From Dyella sp. AtDHG13 (GTDB lineage Bacteria; Pseudomonadota; Gammaproteobacteria; Xanthomonadales; Rhodanobacteraceae), in the NCBI RefSeq assembly GCF_003201105.1, contig NZ_QICJ01000003.1:477665-541664 (forward strand): a stretch of 64,000 nucleotides of DNA. Direction: 5' to 3'. A program made the position numbers and the translations under genes. Numbering within the stretch: the stretch's first letter is position 1; each line of letters starts with the position of its first letter. Shown piece by piece: positions 1-8,009 of this stretch. The notes below the pieces were generated by a model. That model was not told the origin of the DNA, ran no database searches, and worked only from the letters and a program-made list of their open reading frames with translations.

Positions 1-10
1 AGCATTCACC

Positions 11-1597
11 ATGCAGCCACCCGCGGTGCACGCGCAGTCGTCCGCCGGATCGTCGGATGCGTCGGCAAGCGGCAAGAAGCCGAACGTGCTCGTCATCTTT
101 GGCGATGACGTCGGCATCGCCAACATCAGCGCCTACACCATGGGCATGGTGGGCTACCGCACGCCCAACATCGATCGCATCGCGCGCGAAGGCATGATCT
201 TCACCGACTACTACGGTGAAAACAGCTGCACCGCGGGCCGATCCACCTTCATCACCGGCCAGGCAACGCTGCGCACGGGCCTCTCGAAGGTCGGCGTGCC
301 GGGTTCGCCTGTCGGCCTGCAGGATCGTGATGTCACCATCGCGCAGGTGCTCAAGTCCATGGGCTACGGCACGGCGCAGTTCGGCAAGAACCACCTAGGC
401 GACCAGGATCGCTTCCTGCCGACCAAGCACGGCTTCGACGAGTTCTTCGGCAACCTCTATCACCTCAACGCCGAGCAGGAGCCGGAGCAGCCCTACTGGC
501 CCTCCAACAACCCGGCATTCATCAAGGCCTACAATCCGCGCGGCGTGATCCACTCGTACGCGGACGGCAAGATCGAGGACACCGGCCCGCTCACGACCAA
601 GCGCATGGAGACCATCGACGACGAAACTACCGGTGCGGCGATCTCCTACATCAAGAAGCAGGCGGACGCGAAGCAGCCGTTCTTTGTGTGGATGAACTTC
701 ACGCGCATGCACATGTTCACGCACATCCGTCCCGAGTATCACGGCAAGGCGGGCCTGGGCGCCGGCCAGGACTACGCCGACGGCATGTGGGAAATGGACC
801 AGAACGTCGGCAAGCTGCTGAAGACGCTGGATGAGGCGGGCGTCACCAAGGACACCATCGTCATCTTCACCACCGACAACGGCCCGAACTTCTTCACCTG
901 GCCGGATGCCGCCAATTCGCCGTTCCGCAGCGAAAAGGACTCCACCTGGGAAGGCGCCTTCCGCGTGCCGGGCATGGTCCGCTGGCCGGGTCATATCCGC
1001 CCCAATACCGTGAGCAACGAGATGATCTCGGGCCTGGACTGGTTCCCCACCCTGGTCGCGGCCGCGGGTGACCCGAACATCACCGACAAGCTGCTCAAGG
1101 GCACCAGCATTAGCGGCAAGAACTTCAAGGTGCATCTGGACGGGTACAACTTCCTGCCCTACCTGACCGGCCAGGCCAACGAAGGCCCACGCAAGGAGTT
1201 CTTCTACTTCGATGACGACGCGCAGCTGATGGCCGTGCGTTTCGACACGAAGACGCCGGGCGCGACGCGCTCCACCGCGTGGAAGGTGCAGTTCTGCGAA
1301 CAGCGTGCGCCGGGCGGCGTGCAGATCTGGATGGAACCCTTCACCTGCCTGCGTACGCCGAAGCTGTTCAACCTGCGCATGGACCCGTATGAGCGCGCCG
1401 ACGTGGGTCCGACCAACAACTACTACGCCTGGCTGGTCAACAACGACTACCTGATGGCCGAAGGCGTCATGCACACGGTCAAGTTCCTCCAGACGTTCAA
1501 GGAATATCCGCCCAGCCAGATCCCCGCCTCGTTCACCATCGACCAGGCGACGGAAGCACTGAAGCGGCAGTTGCAGGAAAAGCAGGCAAGCAAGTAA
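11..1597 (+). CDS. Secreted arylsulfatase-type sulfatase (N-terminus probably cut by window edge)
   Basis: Type I formylglycine sulfatase that would hydrolyse sulfate esters in the periplasm or outside the cell. The N-terminal metal-binding segment reads VLVIFGDDVG. The C-x-A-x-R maturation motif is CTAGR at about residue 75, with the Cys being the residue converted to formylglycine. A second metal/active-site segment (TTDNGPN) lies near residue 293. The first visible ATG is followed within nine residues by AVHAQ, which looks like the end of a signal peptide. No stop codon precedes it in the few bases available, so the real start is probably upstream of the window. The substrate cannot be read from the sequence. 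A hairpin terminator follows. No sulfatase-maturing enzyme is encoded in this window. Confidence 0.85.
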   Translation: MQPPAVHAQSSAGSSDASASGKKPNVLVIFGDDVGIANISAYTMGMVGYRTPNIDRIAREGMIFTDYYGENSCTAGRSTFITGQATLRTGLSKVGVPGSPVGLQDRDVTIAQVLKSMGYGTAQFGKNHLGDQDRFLPTKHGFDEFFGNLYHLNAEQEPEQPYWPSNNPAFIKAYNPRGVIHSYADGKIEDTGPLTTKRMETIDDETTGAAISYIKKQADAKQPFFVWMNFTRMHMFTHIRPEYHGKAGLGAGQDYADGMWEMDQNVGKLLKTLDEAGVTKDTIVIFTTDNGPNFFTWPDAANSPFRSEKDSTWEGAFRVPGMVRWPGHIRPNTVSNEMISGLDWFPTLVAAAGDPNITDKLLKGTSISGKNFKVHLDGYNFLPYLTGQANEGPRKEFFYFDDDAQLMAVRFDTKTPGATRSTAWKVQFCEQRAPGGVQIWMEPFTCLRTPKLFNLRMDPYERADVGPTNNYYAWLVNNDYLMAEGVMHTVKFLQTFKEYPPSQIPASFTIDQATEALKRQLQEKQASK

Positions 1598-1610
1598 TCC
1601 GCTCGCCCGG

Positions 1611-1646
1611 AAGCGGATGGCGTCATGGCCATCCGCTTTCGTTTTT
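1611..1646 (+). terminator. Rho-independent terminator after the sulfatase gene
   Basis: An 11-bp perfect stem, AAGCGGATGGC at 1611-1621 pairing with 1628-1638, has a 6-nt loop and is followed by TCGTTTTT. It separates the sulfatase gene from the downstream operon. Confidence 0.85.
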
Positions 1647-1732
1647 CCGAGCGTTGTTCATTTTTACCTAAGTAGCGTGTGGCTCCGTGATTCCTCCCTA
1701 TACTCGGGAGCATCCAGCTTTGCGCGAGACAC

Positions 1733-4255
1733 ATGCACGCCATGAAGCCTCCACGTGTTGGACAACATGCCTTCGTCGCCGCGTCCACCGTTTCTTCGGC
1801 GAGGGCTTGGGCGGCAGGGCTGCTCTTCGGTTCCGGCGCTGCGTCGCTGGTGTACCAATTGCTCTGGATCAAGCAGCTTTCTTTGGTGGTCGGCGTGGAG
1901 GTGTACGCCGTCACCATCGCGGTAAGCGCATTCTTTGGCGGGCTCGCCGTCGGCGGCGCATGGCTGGGCCGCGTGGCCGACCAGGTGACGCGCCCCCTGC
2001 GGCTCTATGCCTGGCTGGAAGGCGGCATCGCCTTGCTGGCGGTAGCGTCGACGGTCTTGCTGGCGCACAGCGCCGCACCGTTCGCCTACCTTGAACAGCA
2101 CGTCGGCTGGCTGGCGTGGCTGCTGCCCTTTTCCTTGGTGGGCGTGCCGGCGGTCGCCATGGGCGGCACGCTGCCCGTGCTCGTTCGCGCCAGCACGCAT
2201 CACAGCGTGGCGGGTACGGGCGGGCGCCTCTACGCGGCCAACACGGCAGGAGCGATTGCGGGCGTGCTGCTCGCGCCTTTCGTGTTGCTGCCTGCGCTTG
2301 GTGTGCAGGGCTCGGCGCTGGCCGCCGGGGCTATCAACCTGCTGGTGGCCGCTGTCGCGCTGTTGCTGGATCGACGCCTTTCGCCCGTCCATCCCTCCGC
2401 TACGGCGGAAGTCGCGCCACCGCCGCGCTCGGCCCGACTGGCCTTGGCGCTCTATGCCATCGCGGGAGGCATCGCACTCGGCTACGAGGTGATCTGGTCG
2501 CAGACCGTGGTGCAGTTCATGAGCACGCGCGCGTTCGCGTTCGCCATGATGCTGGCCGTCTATCTGCTGGGCCTGATGATGGGCAGCGCGATCTATGCGC
2601 GCTACGCCGACCGCGTACGCAATGCGTGGACGGCCTTCGGCATCCTGATCGCGCTGGCCGGCCTGGTGGCCGTGTTGCAGGTGGGTCTGCTCGGCGCGTG
2701 GCTGCCGGCGCTGCAGGCTGCGATGGCCCAGGCCGCCAGCACGCTCACCGGCAGCCGCCTGGTCGCCATGTGCGCGCGCTTCGCGGTGGCGGCGGCTGCC
2801 TTGGTGCTGCTCCCCACGCTGCTGCTCGGCGCGGCGTTTCCCGCCGTGCTCCGCCTGTCGGCACAGTCGGAGCGCAGCGGCCGTGGCATCGGCTTCGCGG
2901 TGGCGCTCAATACCTTGGGCGGCATCGCGGGCACGGCATTGACCGGCTTTGTGCTGGTGCCGACCTTCGGGCTGGTGCGTTCACTGGCGCTGTTGGCCCT
3001 CGCCGCCGGCCTGGTGGGCATGGTGGCCGCGTTCGCGGGCACGGCACCGGGCGGTCGCTCGCGCTGGATTGTGGTGGCGACCGGCCTGTGCACGCTGGCG
3101 GTCGCGCTTCTCGTGCCGCCGCAGAAGATGGCGCAGCTGCTCGCCCAGGCGCGCGGCGGCGAGGTCACGTTCTACGAGGAAAGCCGCGGCGGCACCGTGG
3201 CCGTGCTGGAGCAGGGGCAGGGCGACAACCGCTTTCATCGCCTGTATATCCAGGGCGTGTCCAATTCGGGCGATACCTTGCCATCGCAGCGCTACATGCG
3301 CCTGCAGGCGCTGTTGCCGCTCATCATCCATCGTGGCGAGCCGCATTCGGCGCTGGTGATCGGTTTTGGCACCGGCATTACCGCGGGTGCGCTGTCGCGG
3401 TATCCGGGGCTCACCACGCGCGTGTGCGCGGAGCTGCTTCCCGCCGTGGTGCGTGCGCATGCGCAGTTTCAGGGCAATTACGGCGCCGGCAACGATCCGG
3501 GACTGGACATACGCCTGCGCGACGGTCGCCGCGAACTGCTGGCCAGCGAGCAGACCTACGACATGATCACCCTGGAGCCACCGCCGCCGTCGGCATCCGG
3601 CGTGGTCAATCTCTATTCGCGCGATTTCTACCAGCTGGCTGCGACGCGTCTCGCGCCGGGTGGCTTGCTGGCGCAATGGCTGCCCCTGCCCACGCAGAAC
3701 GACGAGGACTCCCGCGCCATGGTGCGCGCCTTCCTCGACGCGTTTCCCCACGCCACGCTGTGGACGACCGAACTGCACGAAATGCTGCTGATCGGTTCGC
3801 GCGATCCCATCGAACTGGACGCCGCGCAGATCGCGCAACGCTTCAACCAGCCGTCCGTCGCCGGTGCGCTCGGCGAGGTCGGTGTCGGTTCGCCGGCGGC
3901 CTTGCTCGCCACCTGGGTGACCGATCGCGCCGGGCTGGAACGCTACGCAGGCAACACGCCGGCCGTCAACGACGACCACCCGAGCATCGAGTACGCCACC
4001 TGGGTGCGCCGCAACGAATTGGTGCGCGTGCTGCCCGAGCTGGTGGCGTTGCGCACCGAGCCGCCCCTGCGTGGCGCGGATGCGGAGCTGCTCGACGCCA
4101 TGCATCGCCAGCGCGATGTCCTGCTCGCCTTTTACGCCTCGGGGCTGGCCGCCTACCAAGGCGATCGCGACCAATGGGCCCAGGCGATGGGCGCCGTCAT
4201 GCAGGCCGATGGCCAGAACCCGTATTACCGATGGATTGCCGGTGGCGATCAGTGA
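1733..4255 (+). CDS. Fused integral-membrane / spermidine-synthase-like protein
   Basis: An 840-residue fusion. The N-terminal ~480 residues form many hydrophobic helices of the MFS-like kind seen in fused MFS/spermidine synthase proteins (GAASLVYQLLWIKQLS near the start). The C-terminal ~300 residues form a Rossmann methyltransferase/spermidine-synthase fold with a glycine-rich loop VIGFGTGITAGAL at about residue 543. The usual catalytic Asp region of true spermidine synthases is replaced by an LEPPPPS stretch, so aminopropyl transfer is doubtful. Function is unknown for most of this family. The stop is 31 bp from the moxR-type start, suggesting co-transcription with the Bat operon. A second in-frame ATG lies 9 bp downstream of the chosen one and neither has a good ribosome-binding site. 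Confidence 0.8.
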   Translation: MHAMKPPRVGQHAFVAASTVSSARAWAAGLLFGSGAASLVYQLLWIKQLSLVVGVEVYAVTIAVSAFFGGLAVGGAWLGRVADQVTRPLRLYAWLEGGIALLAVASTVLLAHSAAPFAYLEQHVGWLAWLLPFSLVGVPAVAMGGTLPVLVRASTHHSVAGTGGRLYAANTAGAIAGVLLAPFVLLPALGVQGSALAAGAINLLVAAVALLLDRRLSPVHPSATAEVAPPPRSARLALALYAIAGGIALGYEVIWSQTVVQFMSTRAFAFAMMLAVYLLGLMMGSAIYARYADRVRNAWTAFGILIALAGLVAVLQVGLLGAWLPALQAAMAQAASTLTGSRLVAMCARFAVAAAALVLLPTLLLGAAFPAVLRLSAQSERSGRGIGFAVALNTLGGIAGTALTGFVLVPTFGLVRSLALLALAAGLVGMVAAFAGTAPGGRSRWIVVATGLCTLAVALLVPPQKMAQLLAQARGGEVTFYEESRGGTVAVLEQGQGDNRFHRLYIQGVSNSGDTLPSQRYMRLQALLPLIIHRGEPHSALVIGFGTGITAGALSRYPGLTTRVCAELLPAVVRAHAQFQGNYGAGNDPGLDIRLRDGRRELLASEQTYDMITLEPPPPSASGVVNLYSRDFYQLAATRLAPGGLLAQWLPLPTQNDEDSRAMVRAFLDAFPHATLWTTELHEMLLIGSRDPIELDAAQIAQRFNQPSVAGALGEVGVGSPAALLATWVTDRAGLERYAGNTPAVNDDHPSIEYATWVRRNELVRVLPELVALRTEPPLRGADAELLDAMHRQRDVLLAFYASGLAAYQGDRDQWAQAMGAVMQADGQNPYYRWIAGGDQ

Positions 4256-4286
4256 TGGCCGCCGGGCAAGGGAGCCGAGAGAACAC

Positions 4287-5267
4287 ATGAACCCCAGAGA
4301 GGCTGTTGCCACCCTGCAAACACAGATGGAAGCGTCCATCATCGGCCAGCGCGACCTGATCCGGCAGATGATCGTCGGCTTGCTGGCGAATGGACACCTG
4401 TTGCTGGAAAGCCTGCCCGGCCTCGCCAAGACGCGCGCGGTCAAGAGCATGGCCAGGAATCTCGACACCGAGATGCGGCGCATCCAGTTCACGCCCGACT
4501 TGCTGCCTTCGGACATCACCGGCACGGAAGTGCTGCATCAGCAGGACGGCCAGAACATCTTCCAGTTCCAGCCCGGCCCCATCTTCGGCAACGTCATCCT
4601 GGCCGACGAGATCAACCGCGCGCCGGCCAAGGTGCAGGCAGCCCTGCTGGAGGCCATGGAGGAGCGGCAAATCACCGTGGCAGGCACCACGCACAAGATG
4701 TCCAACCTGTTCATCGTGATGGCCACGCAGAACCCCATCGAACAGGAAGGCACCTACCCCTTGCCGGAGGCGCAGCTGGACCGCTTCCTGCTGAAGGTGC
4801 TGGTGGACTATCCGGATCGGGACAGCGAGATCGGCGTGCTGGAGCTGGTGCGCAACGAAGAAGTGGGAGGCTCGTCCAGCGCCGGCGGCGCGTCCACGCA
4901 GCGCATCGAGCCGGCCAGCATCTTCGCGGCGCGTGGCGAAATCCATGGCGTGCATGTGGCGCCGGCCATCGAGCAATACATCATGGCGCTGGTGGATGCC
5001 ACGCGGCATCCCGCTTCGTACGACAAGACGCTGGCGACGTGGATCCAGATCGGTTCCAGCCCGCGCGGCGGCATCGCCCTGGAACGCACCTCGCGCGTCC
5101 ATGCATGGCTGGAAGGGCGCGACCACGTCACGCCGGACGACGTGCGCGCCATGGTTCATCCCGTGCTGCGTCACCGCATCATGCTTTCCTATGACGCCAG
5201 CGCCGAAGGCATTCGCGCCGATCAGGTGATCGACAGGATTCTGGAACTGGTGGCCGTGCCAGCTTGA
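4287..5267 (+). CDS. MoxR-family AAA+ ATPase
   Basis: A 326-residue MoxR-type AAA+ ATPase, a family thought to act as chaperones for partner proteins with von Willebrand A domains. The Walker A region is GLAKTRAVKS within LESLPGLAKT. Walker B is VILADEINRAP, and sensor-like MATQNPIEQEGTYPLPEAQ follows at about residue 150. The ATG at 4287 gives the normal MoxR N-terminus (MNPREAV...IIGQRDLI); the open frame extends upstream only into the preceding gene. The stop overlaps the region just before the DUF58 gene. MoxR, DUF58, DUF4381, VWA, VWA-TPR and BatD in this order make a canonical Bat-type operon. Confidence 0.95.
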   Translation: MNPREAVATLQTQMEASIIGQRDLIRQMIVGLLANGHLLLESLPGLAKTRAVKSMARNLDTEMRRIQFTPDLLPSDITGTEVLHQQDGQNIFQFQPGPIFGNVILADEINRAPAKVQAALLEAMEERQITVAGTTHKMSNLFIVMATQNPIEQEGTYPLPEAQLDRFLLKVLVDYPDRDSEIGVLELVRNEEVGGSSSAGGASTQRIEPASIFAARGEIHGVHVAPAIEQYIMALVDATRHPASYDKTLATWIQIGSSPRGGIALERTSRVHAWLEGRDHVTPDDVRAMVHPVLRHRIMLSYDASAEGIRADQVIDRILELVAVPA

Positions 5268-5275
5268 GGTACGGG

Positions 5276-6226
5276 ATGACGACAGTACAGGCCAGCGACA
5301 TCGGTACGGTCTACGTGACTCCCGCGCACCTGGCGCGCATGGAGTACGACGCGCGCCGCCTGCGCACCACGCCGCATCGCCCGCATCACAGCGTGCTCGC
5401 CGGCCGGCATGCCTCGCGCCTGCGCGGACGCGGGCTCAATTTCGAGGAAATCCGCGCCTACGTGCCCGGCGACGACATCCGCCACCTCGACTGGAAGGTG
5501 TCGCTGCGCGTGGGGCATGCCATGGTGCGCTCGTACACCGAAGAGCGCGACCGACCCGCGCTGTTCGTGGTGGACCAGCGCATATCGATGTTCTACGGCA
5601 CCCGGCGCGCGATGAAATCCGTGGTCGCGGCGGAAGTGGCCGCGCTGGGAGCGTGGATGACGTTCCAGGCGGGCGATCGCGCCGGCGCCGTGGTGTTCGA
5701 CGACAGCCAGATCCACAGCCTGCGCGCACGGCGCAGCCGCTCCAGCGTGCAGGCCGTGCTGGGAGCGCTGGCGCGCAGCAACCAGGCGCTGCGTGCCGAC
5801 AGCCCCGCGCGCATCAACCCCGCGCAGCTGGATGCGGCGCTCCGCGCGGCGCTGCATCTGGCCACTCACGATTACCTGGTCTGCATCGTGAGCGATTTCC
5901 TCGGTGCGGACGAGGAGACCCTGCAACTGATCCGCGAGCTGGCGGCACACAACGATGTGGTCGCCGCCCTGGTATTCGATCCCTCCGCGCGCGCCGTGCC
6001 CGACAGCGGCAAGCTCGTCGTGACTGAGGGCGAATTGCAGGTGGAGCTCGATTTCGGCCGCAAGACCATTCGCGAGCCGCTCAGCGCGATGTTCGACCAG
6101 CGATTGCAGCAGACCGTGGATCTCGTGCAGCGCTGCGGCGTGCCTGTGCTGGCGATCGACACCGAGCAGCCTACGCTGCTGCAGATGGCGCGCATGCTCG
6201 GCCACTTTGCGCAGATGCGGGGTTAG
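5276..6226 (+). CDS. DUF58 domain-containing protein of the Bat/MoxR operon
   Basis: A 316-residue cytosolic protein with the DUF58 signature: FEEIRAYVPGDDIRHLDWKVS at about residues 57-77, followed by a VWA-like fold (LFVVDQRISMF). DUF58 proteins are constant partners of MoxR ATPases; their biochemical role is unresolved. The ATG at 5276 is preferred because GAGG lies six bases before it. A TTG at 5264 overlapping the moxR stop would add four residues. Its stop codon TAG is the first three bases of the palindromic element that follows, so that element either brought the stop or inserted exactly there. Confidence 0.92.
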   Translation: MTTVQASDIGTVYVTPAHLARMEYDARRLRTTPHRPHHSVLAGRHASRLRGRGLNFEEIRAYVPGDDIRHLDWKVSLRVGHAMVRSYTEERDRPALFVVDQRISMFYGTRRAMKSVVAAEVAALGAWMTFQAGDRAGAVVFDDSQIHSLRARRSRSSVQAVLGALARSNQALRADSPARINPAQLDAALRAALHLATHDYLVCIVSDFLGADEETLQLIRELAAHNDVVAALVFDPSARAVPDSGKLVVTEGELQVELDFGRKTIREPLSAMFDQRLQQTVDLVQRCGVPVLAIDTEQPTLLQMARMLGHFAQMRG

Positions 6227-6496
6227 GGATGCTCTGTTCTATCCAGCGCGGGTGGCATGATGTCCCCGACGCCCGCAGGGTGTGGGGCGGGACGCAGCCC
6301 AGGCTGGTTGCCTGGGCAAGTCGCGCACCGCGGCCTGCGGGCGTTGGGGACATCACCCGCAGGGCCGGCTCTGTTTGTCCGCCGCTGCGCGCCGCGCTGT
6401 CTCGACAGGCCACCAGCCTGCCTTCGCCAGCGCAACACGCAGCAACGGACAAACAGAACCGGTGACACCCACGTTGAATAGATCAGAGCATCCCTA
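6224..6496. repeat. MITE-like palindromic element with 31-bp terminal inverted repeats
   Basis: The ends, 6224-6254 and 6466-6496, are inverted repeats matching at 27 of 31 positions, both starting TAGGGATGCTCTG. Inside are two further inverted repeats: 6258-6279 with 6334-6355 (21 of 22), and 6367-6389 with 6438-6460 (about 20 of 23). The element begins and ends with TA, which would fit TA target duplication as in IS630/mariner-type elements. It carries no convincing ORF. It lies between two genes of one operon and fills the whole gap. No second copy was noticed in the window. Confidence 0.75.
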
Positions 6497-6499
6497 CGC

Positions 6500-7003
6500 A
6501 TGTACTGGCTTGCCGATCCCCAGAAAATGGCGTCGATTGCGGATCTCAAGGACATCCCCGCGCCGCCGCCGGTTTCCTGGATGCCGCAGACCGCGGGCTG
6601 GTGGATCGTCGGATGCATCATCCTGGCGGCGGTGCTGGCCTACGCGCTGTGGCGATGGCTCAGATGGCGTCGCAATCGTTACCGTCGCGAAGCGCAGGCC
6701 GAACTTGCCGCCATCGAGCGTGCCGTGAGTGATCCGGCCATGCGGAGCGAAGCGCTGGCGGCCATCCCGGCGCTGGTCAAGCGCACCGTGCTCGCCTGGG
6801 CGCCGCGTCCGGAAGTGGGGCCGATGAGTGGCGAAGCGTGGCTGCGCTACCTCGATGGCACCTATGCCGCCGGCGGCTTCGTGCAGGGGCCGGGACGGCA
6901 GCTCGACGCGCTGGCCTATGGCGCGAAAAGCATCGGCGATGACGAACTGTCGTCGCTCATGGCCTTGTTGCATCAATGGATCGACGGCCATGTTGCAGCT
7001 TGA
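6500..7003 (+). CDS. DUF4381 domain-containing membrane protein (Bat operon)
   Basis: A 167-residue protein of the DUF4381 family, found almost only between DUF58 and VWA genes in Bat-type operons. After a short N-terminal segment with a PAPPPVSWMPQ motif there is one strong membrane helix at about residues 33-52, followed by a basic stretch (WRWLRWRRNRYRR) that puts the C-terminal helical domain in the cytosol. The stop overlaps the start of the next gene by 14 bases. Function is not established; a membrane adaptor for the VWA proteins is an inference from context. The start is only four bases after the palindromic element, so any ribosome-binding site would have to come from it. Confidence 0.88.
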   Translation: MYWLADPQKMASIADLKDIPAPPPVSWMPQTAGWWIVGCIILAAVLAYALWRWLRWRRNRYRREAQAELAAIERAVSDPAMRSEALAAIPALVKRTVLAWAPRPEVGPMSGEAWLRYLDGTYAAGGFVQGPGRQLDALAYGAKSIGDDELSSLMALLHQWIDGHVAA

Positions 7004-8006
7004 GTATCCCTGGCTGCTGACCTTGCTGCCGCTGCCCCTGCTGGCGTGGTGGCTGCTGCCGCCCTATGGGGAACGCACGCGTGCCGTGCGTGTGCCGTTC
7101 TTCGATGAACTGGCCGAGGCGACGGGGCAGAAGCCTGCGCGCGGCGCCGTCGTGTTGCGCGGCAACTGGCTACGCCGCATCCTGGCGCCGCTGTGCTGGG
7201 CGTTGCTCGTGCTGGCCCTGGCCGGCCCGCAGCGGTTGGAGCCGCCGGTGGAGCGCACCGAGGCCGCGCGCGATCTGCTGCTCGCAATCGACCTGTCCGG
7301 ATCCATGGCCATGCCGGATTTCCTCGATCCGCAAGGGCAGCGCATTTCCCGCCTGGATGCGGTCAAGGGCGTGGTGGACGAATTCGTGAGGCGCCGCACC
7401 ACCGATCGCATCGGTCTCATCGTCTTCGGCACCAATGCCTTTCCGCAGGCGCCGCTGACGCTGGACCACACCGCCGTGCGCGAGCTGCTGGAGGAACTGC
7501 GCGTCGGCATGGCCGGCGAGCAGACCGCCATCGGCGACGCCATCGGCGTGGCGGTGAAGATGACCGAGCACTCCAGCCAGCGCGAGCGCGTGCTGATCCT
7601 GCTTACCGACGGCAACGACACCGCCGGGCGCATTCCGGCGGAGAAGGCGGCCGAGATCGGCAAGGCCAACCACATCGTCATCCACACCATCGGCATCGGC
7701 GACCCGAACGCCAAGGGCGAGAACCGGGTGGACCTGGATGCGCTCAAGCGCATTGCCGCCGCCACCGGCGGGCGCAGCTTCCGCGGCGAAAACCGCGAGC
7801 AGCTGGCCGACATCTATGCCTTGCTGGATCGCATGACGCCCAGCAAGGTGAAGCACTCGGTGTACCGGCCCAAGGTCAAGCTCTACTACGTGCCGCTGGG
7901 CGCAGCCTTGCTGCTGATGATCATCTACCACCTGCTGATGCTCGGCGTCTTTGCGCCGTTTGCGCACCGGCGGGCGTCGCTCGCGCCTGAGCCGTCGGAG
8001 AGCTGA
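6990..8006 (+). CDS. BatA-like von Willebrand factor A membrane protein
   Basis: A 338-residue protein with hydrophobic helices near the N-terminus and at about residues 305-325, enclosing a VWA domain. An intact metal-ion-dependent adhesion site reads AIDLSGSMAM near residue 100, with the conserved Thr/Asp later (LLTDGNDTAG). BatA-type proteins sit in the inner membrane with the VWA domain outside or bound to partner Bat proteins. They have been linked to oxygen or stress tolerance in other bacteria. The ATG at 6990 overlaps the DUF4381 gene and gives the usual N-terminus (MLQLEYPWLL). It is followed three bases after its stop by the second VWA gene. Confidence 0.93.
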   Translation: MLQLEYPWLLTLLPLPLLAWWLLPPYGERTRAVRVPFFDELAEATGQKPARGAVVLRGNWLRRILAPLCWALLVLALAGPQRLEPPVERTEAARDLLLAIDLSGSMAMPDFLDPQGQRISRLDAVKGVVDEFVRRRTTDRIGLIVFGTNAFPQAPLTLDHTAVRELLEELRVGMAGEQTAIGDAIGVAVKMTEHSSQRERVLILLTDGNDTAGRIPAEKAAEIGKANHIVIHTIGIGDPNAKGENRVDLDALKRIAAATGGRSFRGENREQLADIYALLDRMTPSKVKHSVYRPKVKLYYVPLGAALLLMIIYHLLMLGVFAPFAHRRASLAPEPSES

Positions 8007-8009
8007 GCG

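Noticed and set aside
395..1474. Long antisense ORF opposite the sulfatase gene
   Set aside because: The translation is low-complexity (Val/His/Arg-rich), as expected of a shadow frame in high-GC DNA, and the sense frame has clear sulfatase motifs.
2116..4290. 724-residue ORF in another frame of the spermidine-synthase-like gene
   Set aside because: Arg/Ala/Gly-rich composition without motifs; it is a frame-shifted shadow of the real 840-residue protein.
6224..6496. Insertion sequence with transposase
   Set aside because: Too short and without a credible ORF; kept only as a MITE-like repeat.
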